Below, piece after piece: positions 17,153 through 25,165 of a stretch of 64,000 nucleotides of DNA; positions within the stretch are counted from its first letter, which is position 1, and each line of letters starts with the position of its first letter. This stretch comes from Pectobacterium aroidearum (GTDB taxonomy: Bacteria > Pseudomonadota > Gammaproteobacteria > Enterobacterales > Enterobacteriaceae). The DNA lies in NCBI RefSeq assembly GCF_041228105.1, contig NZ_CP166097.1:4030001-4094000 (forward strand), read 5' to 3'. A program made the translations under genes and the position numbers. Under the pieces are notes generated by a model. The model did not search any database. It worked only from the letters and a program-made list of their open reading frames with translations, and was not told the origin of the DNA.

Positions 17153-19306
17153 TTACTGTTCTACTACGTAACCGTACAGGCGCTTGCTGCCATCTTCTTC
17201 CGCGACGCTATAGACGCCCTGCAATTCAGGGGAGAAGCCCGGCAGCAGGTTAATGCCCGCTTCCAGCGCCAGAAAATAGCGCTGTACCGCCCCGCCCCAG
17301 GTTTCCCCCGGCACGACGCACAGCACGCCCGGCGGATATGGCAATGCGCCTTCTGCCGCGATACGCCCTTCTGCTTCAGCAATAGGAACCAGTTCGATAT
17401 TCCCGCGCACAAACTCTCTGTTGGCATCCTGTGGCAGCATCACCACGGACGGAAACTCGGTTTTGCGGAACATCGCTTTTTGCAGATCTTTCACGTTGTG
17501 CTGAGCGTAAAAATCATGCATTTCCTGACACAGCCGACGCAGTCGGTAACCGCGGTAGCGCTCTTTGTATTTCTGATACAGGCTGGGCAGCACTTCACTC
17601 AACGGCGCATCGCGGGCAATCAACGTCTCGAAGTGCACCAGCGCATTCACCAGTTCCTGCATTTTTGCAGCGTCTTCCGCTGGCGTTAGCAGGAACAGGA
17701 TCGAGTTCATATCGCATTTTTCCGGGATAATGCCGTGCTCGCGCAGGTAGTTAGCCAGAATCGTCGCCGGAATACCAAATTCGGTATAATCGCCGCTAAT
17801 CGCATCAATACCCGGCGTGGTCAGCAGTAATTTGCAAGGATCGATAAAGTACTGATCCTCGGCGTACCCTTCGAATGCGTGCCATTTCTCGCCCGGCTCA
17901 AAGTTGAAGAAGCGCACGTCCTGCGCGATCGTCTCCGTATCGTGATCCTGCCAGAGCGCGCCGCCTACCGTCACCGGTACAAACGGTTTGATGAGCGAAC
18001 AGCTCGTCAGCAGCTGCTTACGCGCCTCAATGCCCAGCTTCACGCAGTCCATCCACATCCGACGCCCGCTTGCCCCTTCGTGCATTTTGGCATTGATATC
18101 CAATGCCGCGAACAGCGGGTAAAACGGACTGGTTGAGGCGTGCAGCATAAAGGCGTTATTCAGCTGTTTATGGTTGCAGAAACGGCGCTGGCCTTTGATG
18201 TGCGTATCTTTCTTGTGGATCTGCGAGGTCTGCGAGAAGCCCGCCTGCTGCTTATGCACCGACTGAGTGACAAAGATGCCCGGATCGTTCTCATTCAGAT
18301 CCAGCAACAGCGGCGAGCACTGCTCCATCATCGGGATAAACTGTTCATAGCCGACCCAGGCGGAGTCAAACAGAATGTAGTCGCACAGGTGCCCGATGCT
18401 ATCGACAACCTGACGCGCGTTATAAATGGTGCCGTCATAGGTGCCGAGCTGGATGACGGCCAGACGGAACGGACGCGGCTCGTTGGCACGCTCCGGCGCG
18501 ACTTCCGCGATCAGCTTGCGCAGATAGGCTTCATCAAAACAGTGGGCATCCACACCACCGATAAAACCGAACGGGTTGCGCACGGTTTCCAGATAGACTG
18601 GCGTCGCGCCCGCCTGAACCAGCGCGCCGTGATGGTTGGATTTATGGTTGTTGCGGTCAAACAGCACCAGATCGCCACGCGCCAGCAGCGCGTTCGTCAC
18701 TACTTTGTTCGCAGAGGACGTGCCGTTCAACACGAAATAGGTTTTATCCGCGTTAAACACACGCGCAGCATGCTTCTGCGCCTTCTTCGCCGCCCCTTCG
18801 TGAATCAACAAATCGCCTAGCTTGACGTCAGCGTTACAGATGTCCGAACGAAACACGTTCTCACCGTAAAACTCAAAAAACTGACGCCCCGCCGGGTGCT
18901 TGCGAAAGAACTGGCCGCCCTGATGCCCCGGACAGGCAAACGTCGTGTTTTTCATGTTGACGTATTTGGTCAGCGTATCGAAAAACGGCGGCAACAGGGT
19001 ATCCTGATAGGCTTTCGCCGCTCGCTCCAGCACGTTGGCGTGCTCACCCTCGTCATCAAGAACCAGCCATTCGCTGCCCGCAGGCAGAACATCCAGTTCT
19101 TTATCTTCATCAGGCTCTTCGACAAACGCCGGGATACTAAAGCCAGTGTGCTGCAATATCGACAGAATACCGCTACGGGCTTCTTCAATCGAAACCACGA
19201 CCGCCGCCACATCGGTGAAGTCGGTCTGACTCAACGCGACAATCTCGCGCGTTGTGATTAAACGGGTGGCAACCGCTGCATTCGCCGCAATTTTTAACTG
19301 TTTCAT
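17153..19306 (-). CDS. speC: Ornithine decarboxylase SpeC
   Basis: PLP-dependent group III decarboxylase that makes putrescine from ornithine; cytoplasmic. The 717-residue protein has an N-terminal response-regulator-like wing domain, the PLP domain with PLP-binding Lys in SVHKQQAGFSQTSQ, the upstream DSAWVGYEQF and STFACPGH-type (TTFACPGHQGG) motifs, and the C-terminal PPGVLCVVPGE region. Its position after mltC and beside tRNA-Phe matches constitutive speC of E. coli rather than the acid-induced speF-potE operon; no potE follows. No leader peptide was recognised upstream. Confidence 0.95.
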   Translation of the reverse strand: MKQLKIAANAAVATRLITTREIVALSQTDFTDVAAVVVSIEEARSGILSILQHTGFSIPAFVEEPDEDKELDVLPAGSEWLVLDDEGEHANVLERAAKAYQDTLLPPFFDTLTKYVNMKNTTFACPGHQGGQFFRKHPAGRQFFEFYGENVFRSDICNADVKLGDLLIHEGAAKKAQKHAARVFNADKTYFVLNGTSSANKVVTNALLARGDLVLFDRNNHKSNHHGALVQAGATPVYLETVRNPFGFIGGVDAHCFDEAYLRKLIAEVAPERANEPRPFRLAVIQLGTYDGTIYNARQVVDSIGHLCDYILFDSAWVGYEQFIPMMEQCSPLLLDLNENDPGIFVTQSVHKQQAGFSQTSQIHKKDTHIKGQRRFCNHKQLNNAFMLHASTSPFYPLFAALDINAKMHEGASGRRMWMDCVKLGIEARKQLLTSCSLIKPFVPVTVGGALWQDHDTETIAQDVRFFNFEPGEKWHAFEGYAEDQYFIDPCKLLLTTPGIDAISGDYTEFGIPATILANYLREHGIIPEKCDMNSILFLLTPAEDAAKMQELVNALVHFETLIARDAPLSEVLPSLYQKYKERYRGYRLRRLCQEMHDFYAQHNVKDLQKAMFRKTEFPSVVMLPQDANREFVRGNIELVPIAEAEGRIAAEGALPYPPGVLCVVPGETWGGAVQRYFLALEAGINLLPGFSPELQGVYSVAEEDGSKRLYGYVVEQ

Positions 19307-19853
19307 GTAACCAAACCCAAACGGTTAAGGGTAAGTGTACGTGCCTGGAAGACACCGTTCAGGGATAACAATCCCGACCAATCACAATGCCAATCAATAA
19401 CGACAAGCGTATGATCCCTACAGGTCAACTGTAGGCCAAGAATGGAAAAACTGGAGCCAGCACCATCCGATAGACATCAGTAAAAGCAGAGGCGTACTCT
19501 ATTTTTACTCATGCCTAACAGTGAGCGAACGAACGCCTCACCGCATGGTGAAGGAGGATAATCGACAGGAAGAAAAGTAAACCGCGCAGCGGTGGAAAGA
19601 AGAAACACGCAGTGACGTCATCAGCGAGCTGGCGCGAGCGTTTTGCACCATGAGCAATGAATCTGACATATCGGCGATCCTCTTTAGCTATACGCTAACT
19701 ACGCTTAAAGGGGCGTTCAGGTGAACGAGACGTTAAAAAACCGCGCAATAGTGGCATTATTCTTCATCAAATTCAACAATCCAGCCCGCACTCAACGCGG
19801 TAAAAAGTGCAACGAAACATGCCGAGCGTATACGGGAAGAAACGTTACCACGC
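19307..19853. other. Non-coding gap upstream of speC
   Basis: About 550 bases with no credible gene; holds the speC promoter near its left end. The rest resembles decayed sequence. A short palindrome (CTCACCGCATGGTGAAG) lies near 19540. Confidence 0.4.
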
Positions 19854-20049
19854 TATACCCTAAATAATTCGAGTTTCAGGACAAAAACGACGAGGCGTTT
19901 TTGAACAGCGCTTGCGCTGATCCCGAAGGGATGAGGCCTAAGGCCGAATAACGCGGCAAGGGAAGGAGTCCCGATGAGCTTACTCAGGTAAGTGATTCGG
20001 GTGACTGAGCGAAGCCAACGCACATGCAACTTGAAGTATGACGGGTATA
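19854..20049. repeat. Enterobacterial TATACCC-type palindromic repeat element
   Basis: 196-bp non-coding element with imperfect terminal inverted repeats: left end TATACCCTAAATAATTCGAG, right end (reverse complement) TATACCCGTCATACTTCAAG, both leading into TT(G/T)CA. The interior includes GATGAGCTTACTCAGGTAAG and GTGATTCGGGTGACTGAGC. I recognise this type from intergenic regions of Pectobacterium, Serratia and Yersinia. A fragment of the same end sequence occurs at 62803-62822. Confidence 0.75.
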
Positions 20050-20139
20050 AGCGTGCTGAAAGGATCGCCAGAAACTGGCTAGCAAATAATACAATTGCCT
20101 GAAAATAGCGCAGGCGCTCCGCTTTGTGACAGAAACCCG

Positions 20140-20168
20140 TTGACGCCACGCGGCCAATACGGTTTAAT
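20140..20168 (+). promoter_or_regulatory. tRNA-Phe promoter
   Basis: -35 TTGACG (20140-20145), 17-base spacer, -10 TTTAAT (20163-20168), then a GC-rich discriminator GCGCCCC, the hallmark of growth-rate/stringently controlled stable RNA promoters. Mature tRNA begins ten bases downstream. Confidence 0.8.
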
Positions 20169-20178
20169 GCGCCCCGTT

Positions 20179-20254
20179 GCCCGGATAGCTCAGTCGGTAG
20201 AGCAGAGGATTGAAAATCCTCGTGTCCTTGGTTCGATTCCGAGTCCGGGCACCA
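20179..20254 (+). tRNA. pheV: tRNA-Phe (GAA)
   Basis: 76-nt tRNA including the encoded CCA. Acceptor stem GCCCGGA/TCCGGGC, T arm TTGGTTCGATTCCGA, anticodon stem-loop GGATTGAAAATCC with anticodon GAA at 20212-20214. Nearly identical to E. coli tRNA-Phe, whose pheV copy also lies by speC; the symbol is given by position. Its 3' end is the attachment site of the genomic island that follows. Confidence 0.98.
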
Positions 20255-20255
20255 C
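20239..20255 (+). repeat. attL: island left boundary
   Basis: CCGAGTCCGGGCACCAC, the T-arm/acceptor 3' end of tRNA-Phe plus one base past CCA. Recurs exactly at 36561-36577. Confidence 0.92.
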
Positions 20256-20415
20256 CTTTCCTTTTTTATGCTTCCTTATCAATCCCTATGTTGTTGTGAT
20301 TCAATAAGTTGGCGTAAAAATCTTTTCCGATGCGTTTTGATTTATCCCTTCGTATCGGGGAATTTGTGGGTCAGATTGCGGGTCATTCAGTTCGATGAAC
20401 GGGAGTGACCCTCAC

Positions 20416-21678
20416 ATGTTAACTGACAGCAAAATCCGATCCGCGAAACCTCTCGCAAAATCTTACAAACTCACTGACTCGCAAGGCCTGTACCTCACGG
20501 TATCCACCAGCGGCGCTAAGCTATGGTATTTCCGCTATCGTTTCGGCGGTAAAGAAAGCCGTCTGGCCTTTGGCCCCTATCCTCAGACTACGCTGGCGGA
20601 AGCCCGTGAAAAGCGCGATGCGGCACGTAAGCTACTGGCATCCGGCATCAGCCCTTCTCAGCTTCGCAAAACGAACAATCCTGCCGTTGAGGAATCCCAC
20701 ACCTTTCAGTATGTCGCGACAGCATGGCACACCAGCAGCCTCAAGCTCTGGTCGGACGCGCACGCCGATAAAATCCTCATCTGCCTGAAACGCTACGTTT
20801 TCCCCGCCATTGGTGCAATGGATATCGCTCAGGTCGAAACCCGCCATCTGGCACAGTTGGTTAAGGCCATTGACGACAAAGGCGTGCATGACGTCGCCGG
20901 ACGGGTGCGCCAGCATCTGACCAAAATCATGCGCCACGCCGTCCAGCAGGGCGTCATCAAATACAATCCGGCTTACGATTTAGATGGCGTCGTGACCCCG
21001 GTCGTGACCCAACATCACCCCGCCCTGCCGCTGAAACGCCTGCCTGAACTGCTGGGGAAGATGGAGAACTACAAAGGCCGAATTCTGACCCGTCTTGCGC
21101 TGGAGCTGAATCTGCATGTTTTCCTGCGCTCCAGTGAACTCCGTTTTGCCCGCTGGGATGAATTCAATCTGAAAGCGCATATCTGGAGCGTGCCCGCCCA
21201 ACGTGAAGCGGTAAACGGCGTGCGATTCTCAGAGCGTGGCGCAAAAATGAAGGATGAACATCTGGTGCCGCTGTCACGGCAGGCGGTCACCCTGCTGAAA
21301 CAGATTCAGGTGATTTCCGGCGAATCGGTCTTCGTTTTTCCGGGCGCACATACCCTGAACAAGCCGATGAGTGAAAACACCATCAACAAGGCGCTGCGCG
21401 TGATTGGTTATGACACCAAAACCGAGGTATGCGGCCACGGTTTCAGAACCATGGCCTGTAGCGCCCTGAACGAGTCCGGACGCTGGTCAAAGGATGCCAT
21501 TGAGCGGCAGATGAGTCACAAAGAACGCAACGGCGTGCGGGCGGCTTACGTGCATAAAGCCGAGCATCTGGAAGCCAGAATCGAGATGATGCAATGGTGG
21601 TCGGATTATCTGGACGTTAACCGCGACGGCTACGTCGCACCGTATATTTATGCACGAAGTTACAGAAGAGAAGATTGA
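20416..21678 (+). CDS. int: P4-type tyrosine integrase
   Basis: 420-residue site-specific recombinase that inserts and excises the island at tRNA-Phe. N-terminal DUF4102 arm-binding domain (MLTDSKIRSAKPLAKSYKLT, GLYLTVSTSGAKLW) to about residue 85, core-binding helices about 95-190, catalytic domain about 205-390 with Arg238 (FLRSSEL), His341/Arg344 (HGFR), His368 (MSHKE) and nucleophile Tyr378 (RAAYVH). ATG at 20416 fits the family N-terminus; an in-frame ATG at 20395 would add seven residues. Catalytic set complete. Confidence 0.95.
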   Translation: MLTDSKIRSAKPLAKSYKLTDSQGLYLTVSTSGAKLWYFRYRFGGKESRLAFGPYPQTTLAEAREKRDAARKLLASGISPSQLRKTNNPAVEESHTFQYVATAWHTSSLKLWSDAHADKILICLKRYVFPAIGAMDIAQVETRHLAQLVKAIDDKGVHDVAGRVRQHLTKIMRHAVQQGVIKYNPAYDLDGVVTPVVTQHHPALPLKRLPELLGKMENYKGRILTRLALELNLHVFLRSSELRFARWDEFNLKAHIWSVPAQREAVNGVRFSERGAKMKDEHLVPLSRQAVTLLKQIQVISGESVFVFPGAHTLNKPMSENTINKALRVIGYDTKTEVCGHGFRTMACSALNESGRWSKDAIERQMSHKERNGVRAAYVHKAEHLEARIEMMQWWSDYLDVNRDGYVAPYIYARSYRRED

Positions 21679-21704
21679 TTGCGGCTAACGCGCTGCGCTT
21701 GTTG

Positions 21705-21747
21705 GCTCCTGACGGGCTTTCTATGTGATAGAAAACCCGTCAGGAGC
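21705..21747 (+). terminator. 43-nt hairpin after the integrase
   Basis: GCTCCTGACGGG/CCCGTCAGGAGC (12 bp) plus an inner TTTCTAT/ATAGAAA stem around a GTG loop; only one unpaired base on each side. No T run follows, so it may be a termination, stability or recombination-related structure. Confidence 0.7.
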
Positions 21748-21782
21748 GTTGTCTTAAAATCATTCGAGCATTCGCTTACCCG

Positions 21783-21977
21783 TTAGGGTTTCACTGGCTT
21801 ATCGCGCTTTGGCGCTGCCAATTTCCGGTTGCAAGCATCCAGAACCCAGGCTGAGAAATTAGCATCGGGATCTTCCGCTTTCTCCTGCGCAACGCTGGCG
21901 TTTATTTCTTCGATAAGCTCATGCGGGAAGCGAATTCCCTTTGTGGTCGAACGCTTGTTTTTAGAACCTGTAGGCAT
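21783..21977 (-). CDS. Small YlcI/YnfO-type (DUF3950) ribbon-helix-helix-like protein
   Basis: 64-residue protein starting MPTGSKNKRSTTKGIRFPHE. A basic N-terminus and IRFPHELIEEINASVAQ resemble short prophage/island proteins of the YlcI/YnfO group, probable DNA-binding ribbon-helix-helix proteins. ATG at 21975-21977 with AAGGA seven bases upstream. Oriented opposite to the integrase and divergent from the next gene, with palindromes in the gap, so it may autoregulate. Function not demonstrated. Confidence 0.7.
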   Translation of the reverse strand: MPTGSKNKRSTTKGIRFPHELIEEINASVAQEKAEDPDANFSAWVLDACNRKLAAPKRDKPVKP

Positions 21978-22029
21978 GCCGTTTTCCTTTCTCGCTGAAC
22001 GCACACTATACAAGGAAAAATATTTTTAA

Positions 22030-22074
22030 ACACGTTGACGTGTATGTGCACCTAGCGTTAAGGTGTATGAACAC
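22030..22074. promoter_or_regulatory. Cluster of ACAC/GTGT palindromes in a divergent promoter
   Basis: ACACGTTGACGTGT (22030-22043; 6-bp arms, 2-base centre) and GGTGTATGAACACC (22062-22075; 5-bp arms) lie between the YlcI/YnfO-like gene and the next gene. They are candidate operator sites for the small ribbon-helix-helix-like protein. Confidence 0.5.
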
Positions 22075-22087
22075 CAAGAGAAAGTTC

Positions 22088-22504
22088 ATGGTGAAAAACG
22101 AAACCCGGCAGTGCGCTAACACTAACCGGGCTTCTGACCACAACATTATGAGGACTAATGCTATGGCTGACACCAATAGTAACACGGGCTCGTCTTATCA
22201 ATCACTGCCGGATTACGAGAACCGTTACTCCGCCATGAGTGCCGCGCTGGCGCGTCTGGACTTTTCACATATGGACACTGACGAACTCTCGCGGGTCACA
22301 GAATATTGCGCCGAAACGCAGGCCGGGCTTTGCCATTGCCTGAATTTCATTGGTGATGCGCTGATTACCTTTGCCGATAACGACGTGTGTGAATCGACGC
22401 CAGAAAGCTTGTGCCAGTTGGGACACGGGTTAACCGCAATCAGTTTACTCATCCCTGCCCTTACCGATATGCACAAACACGCACATTCACTTACCGCCAG
22501 ATAG
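22088..22504 (+). CDS. Hypothetical island protein (DUF3077-like size and context)
   Basis: 138 residues from ATG 22088 (MVKNETRQCANTNRAS); a start at 22163 (MADTNSNTGSSYQ) is equally possible. The body is mostly helical (SAMSAALARLDFSHMD, RVTEYCAETQAGLCHCLNFIGDAL) with four cysteines and a polar N-terminus. I do not recognise a catalytic motif. Similar small proteins commonly sit between the integrase and the mobilisation genes of P4-type islands. A terminator follows directly. Confidence 0.6.
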   Translation: MVKNETRQCANTNRASDHNIMRTNAMADTNSNTGSSYQSLPDYENRYSAMSAALARLDFSHMDTDELSRVTEYCAETQAGLCHCLNFIGDALITFADNDVCESTPESLCQLGHGLTAISLLIPALTDMHKHAHSLTAR

Positions 22505-22529
22505 CCATCTGAATATAGCCTGCCTGATT

Positions 22530-22559
22530 AAAGCTCTGCCGTTAGGTCAGGGCTTTTTT
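22530..22559 (+). terminator. Intrinsic terminator
   Basis: AAAGCTCTG/CAGGGCTTT (one G-T pair) with a 9-base loop followed by TTT, 25 bases after the preceding stop. Confidence 0.8.
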
Positions 22560-22599
22560 GCTTTCGTGGCTGAATAACAATAATTCTTCCCATCCGATA

Positions 22600-23407
22600 T
22601 TGAGTTGTTTGCAGGCATCTTCCCCTTTTCCCGATAGCCTTCCCTATCGGCTGATTTCAGTGGGGAGGAGACATGCCAGCACGTTTTATTTTCGCAACGC
22701 TGACAGCGCTCAACAGGCCATCCAGGCACGACGAAGGACGCGACGGGTTTAGGCGGGTGAAGGCCTGCGCCTCGCGGGCATTCACCTGTGGCGTGAGGCG
22801 AGTAAATTCAATTTCGCAGAAATTGCTAATTTGCGTCGCCCGAACCCACCGGCGAGCGTTTCCCCCAAGGGAAACCGAGCAGGCCGGGGGGAGCCGAATA
22901 AATTTTGCCGCCCCAGCGAGCAAAAAGACGCGCCCACGCGTCGGTTTATTTGGGGGGCTTCAGCCCCGCACACCGTCGTGGCTAAGTCTCCGGCCACAAG
23001 CCGGTAGCGAGGCGCGACTACCCTCTTTGAAGGCGTTTTCCCATTTTTTCGCTGGCCGGCACGGGCAAAAGAAAAAGTGGGCTAAAAACGGCGTCTCAAA
23101 GGGGGTAGTCGCGCGTAGCGTGCGACGGTGTGCCGCCGTTGACGTTGGGGGTTTTGGCGTGGCGTCCAGCCGCGACATTACCCCCATGCGACAGGCAATA
23201 AGGGCGTCCAGCCCGCATGAACTGGCGCACGCCGTTCTGTGCCGGGAAATGTATTTTCCGGCGCATGACCGCATCGCGGTCACCTCTTTATCCCCACAAG
23301 ATCGCCTCATGACGTCGACTCATGCCAGTGGGCGAAGGTATTCCCCCATGCGATGAGGCGATAAAACCGAAAGAGCGAACACCCCAGTAAAATGCGAAGG
23401 AGGAACC
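22600..23407 (+). other. GC-rich structured segment without a convincing gene
   Basis: About 800 bases, clearly more GC-rich than the rest of the island and dense in palindromes. A 227-codon frame (22673-23356) crosses it, but its product is Arg/Ser/Pro-rich, has no recognisable domain, and matches what a GC-rich structured DNA would give by chance; an Ash-like island protein cannot be excluded. Position between the phage-type genes and mobC suggests a regulatory or structural locus (immunity RNA, origin or transfer site). See the inverted repeat entry. Confidence 0.45.
23012..23114. repeat. Large imperfect inverted repeat (arms ~40 bp)
   Basis: Left arm 23012-23050 begins GCGCGACTACCCTCTTTGAA. 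The reverse complement of the right arm 23071-23114 begins GCGCGACTACCCCCTTTGAG. Pairing continues through GGCGTTTT and CCCA to TTTTTC, with a 20-base loop region. An RNA of this segment would form one long stem. A smaller stem GCCGGGAAA/TTTTCCGGC follows at 23241-23262. Confidence 0.8.
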
Positions 23408-24151
23408 ATGCTGATTTCTGATTACCGTGAACGCCGGGCGCGTAGTCACGAAAAAATGCGACGTCTGCTCACCTTTCTGAAAGAAGAAACCTACAGCGAT
23501 TTTAAAACCCTGATGCTGCTTTTTGATTATAAAAATCACAAGCCGCTGTATCTGTTGCTGGCAAAAGCCATCGACATGGGATTCATTCAAAAACAGACGT
23601 TTTGCACAAGAATGGAAAAAATCTCACTATGGGGGATCACCAACGACGGATTATCCGTTGTCATCACACCCCATGAGGATGGCTTTCCTGCACGGTTTGA
23701 GCCCTCGAAAGTCACTTGCTGGACGCTGATGCAGCACCTTGATCGTCAGCTAGCACGGCTCCTTCTTGAGAAGAAAGGCGCTTATGGGTGGATCAGCGGC
23801 GCTGATTCAACATTCCGCAGCCGCTATGAGATATCTCATCGCCCGGCCGGGGTGATAACGTTACCAGACGGAACCGTTATCGCCGTTGAGACTGAACGCC
23901 ATCTGAAAACCAAGGCACGTTATCAGGCGATTATCACCCAGCATTTGATAACTCGTACTCAAAAACTTTGGATGTACGTCTTCTATATCATGCCTGATCC
24001 GCAGAAAAAGCGGGCTATCGAACTACTATTAAATAGTATCAAACACGCCATCGTGAACCATCAGCATATCCCGCTGGAAGCGAAGCACCGCAATGTTTTT
24101 CGGGTTTATACGGTTGAGGAACTTAAACGGTTAGCGTTAAATTTTGACTAA
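23408..24151 (+). CDS. mobC: MobC-like mobilisation protein
   Basis: 247-residue protein, MLISDYRERRARSHEKMRRL, preceded by a strong AAGGAGG site. The N-terminal half reads as a winged-helix DNA-binding region (DFKTLMLLFDYKNHKPLYLLL). The C-terminal half has a nuclease/relaxosome-like core (RPAGVITLPDGTVIAVETER, with acidic residues and VETE). I recognise it as the MobC type known from CloDF13-like mobilisable plasmids and P4-type islands. No MobB partner is present, so transfer would need trans functions. The exact activity is inferred. Confidence 0.65.
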   Translation: MLISDYRERRARSHEKMRRLLTFLKEETYSDFKTLMLLFDYKNHKPLYLLLAKAIDMGFIQKQTFCTRMEKISLWGITNDGLSVVITPHEDGFPARFEPSKVTCWTLMQHLDRQLARLLLEKKGAYGWISGADSTFRSRYEISHRPAGVITLPDGTVIAVETERHLKTKARYQAIITQHLITRTQKLWMYVFYIMPDPQKKRAIELLLNSIKHAIVNHQHIPLEAKHRNVFRVYTVEELKRLALNFD

Positions 24152-24169
24152 TTGCTGAACAACCACGTG

Positions 24170-24181
24170 GAGTATATACTC
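24170..24181. promoter_or_regulatory. Palindrome in the ccd promoter
   Basis: GAGTATATACTC is a perfect 12-bp palindrome 28 bases before the ccdA start, a likely CcdA-CcdB autoregulatory operator overlapping the promoter. Confidence 0.6.
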
Positions 24182-24209
24182 AAAGTATGCACACGAGAGG
24201 AGCACTATC

Positions 24210-24428
24210 ATGAAACACCGCGTCAGCGTTACCGTGGACAAAGACAATTATCAGGTTCTGAGTGCTGCCGGAGTCAATATTTCCGGGCTGGTGAATGACG
24301 CCATTGGCAAAGAAGCCCGCCGCATCAAGGCTGAGGAGTGGAAGAAGGAAAACCGAGAAGGGATGGAAGAAGTCGCCCGATTTATCGCGCAGAATGGCTC
24401 CTTTGCAGATGAAAACAGGAATTGGTGA
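24210..24428 (+). CDS. ccdA: CcdA-type antitoxin
   Basis: 72-residue antitoxin: an N-terminal ribbon-helix-helix DNA-binding part ([16 protein letters not shown] ... [11 protein letters not shown]) and a disordered C-terminal tail ([16 protein letters not shown]) that wraps the toxin. Stop and the following ccdB start are two bases apart, typical of the pair. ATG at 24210 with GAGAGGAG upstream. Confidence 0.93.
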   Translation: MKHRVSVTVDKDNYQVLSAAGVNISGLVNDAIGKEARRIKAEEWKKENREGMEEVARFIAQNGSFADENRNW

Positions 24429-24430
24429 TC

Positions 24431-24736
24431 ATGCAATTCATTGTTTATCAATACAAACGCGCCAGTCACTACAAAATGTTTGTCGATGTGCAGAGTGATA
24501 TTGTCGAGACACCGAAGCGGCGCATGGTCATTCCACTTATCGAATCGCATCATCTGTCTGAGAAAGTGAATAAGATGTTGTTCCCTCTGCTTCGCATCGA
24601 TGGCGAAGATTATCGGTTGATGACCACTGAACTATCGAGCGTACCTGTTGAGGTCATTGGTGAGACCATCGCGGATCTTGGCGACTATGCGGATGAGATT
24701 AAGGATGCTATTAATCTTATGTTCTGGGGGATTTAA
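24431..24736 (+). CDS. ccdB: CcdB-type gyrase-poisoning toxin
   Basis: 101-residue toxin starting [20 protein letters not shown] and ending INLMFWGI. The final Trp-Gly-Ile is the gyrase-A contact of F-plasmid CcdB, and [16 protein letters not shown] are also kept. All residues known to be needed for poisoning that I can recognise are present, so the toxin should be active and stabilise the island. Confidence 0.95.
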   Translation: MQFIVYQYKRASHYKMFVDVQSDIVETPKRRMVIPLIESHHLSEKVNKMLFPLLRIDGEDYRLMTTELSSVPVEVIGETIADLGDYADEIKDAINLMFWGI

Positions 24737-25165
24737 GAGAAGTTCAGCGTGTTCGCATTGAGCTTTACGTTTAGCGCCCCTTGACTGAGCATTACTAGCG
24801 TTCCAGAAATTCACTGAAATTTAATGACTTGGCTATGAGCTAACACCATTACCCCGCATTTTTGATGGATGCCACCTTATTGACATATTTACTCATGGAT
24901 ATCTGGATAAAAACCAACTTTCTATTCAATCCGGTGCGTGACGTCATTCCACTTCCAGCCAGCCCCTCAGCCAGCTATATGATAAACAGTATGATTTTAA
25001 CACTTCTCGGAGGAATTCAACTACACTGATTAAATATCATTTAAATACAATGACTTAAAATCTATTTTTCATCTAAAAGACGCACCGGATTGAATATCCG
25101 CTGACCGGTATTACACGACCTAACTCCTGCCCTCAGCATAATAAAATTGGACAGGATCCTGACTA
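24737..25165. promoter_or_regulatory. AT-rich gap upstream of the first R-M system
   Basis: 430 bases without a gene. Holds the inverted repeats described at 24923-25096 and presumably the promoter of the first methyltransferase gene. A hairpin CGGATTGAATATCCG lies at 25086-25100. Confidence 0.6.
24923..25096. repeat. Inverted repeat pair upstream of type III system 1
   Basis: TATTCAATCCGGTGCGT (24923-24939) and its exact reverse complement (25080-25096), 140 bases apart. The inner copy contains CGCACCGGATT reading toward the methyltransferase gene, 70 bases before its start. The same 11-mer occurs directly before the second system's methyltransferase (34604-34614, minus strand). Confidence 0.8.

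Noticed and set aside
18140..18820. 226-codon plus-strand frame opposite speC
   Set aside because: Antisense shadow of the conserved ornithine decarboxylase; no start signals or family.
22673..23356. 227-codon plus-strand frame in the GC-rich island segment
   Set aside because: Arg/Ser/Pro-rich product without a domain, overlapping strong palindromes and a long hairpin; composition is what GC-rich structured DNA gives. Kept only as a structured region.
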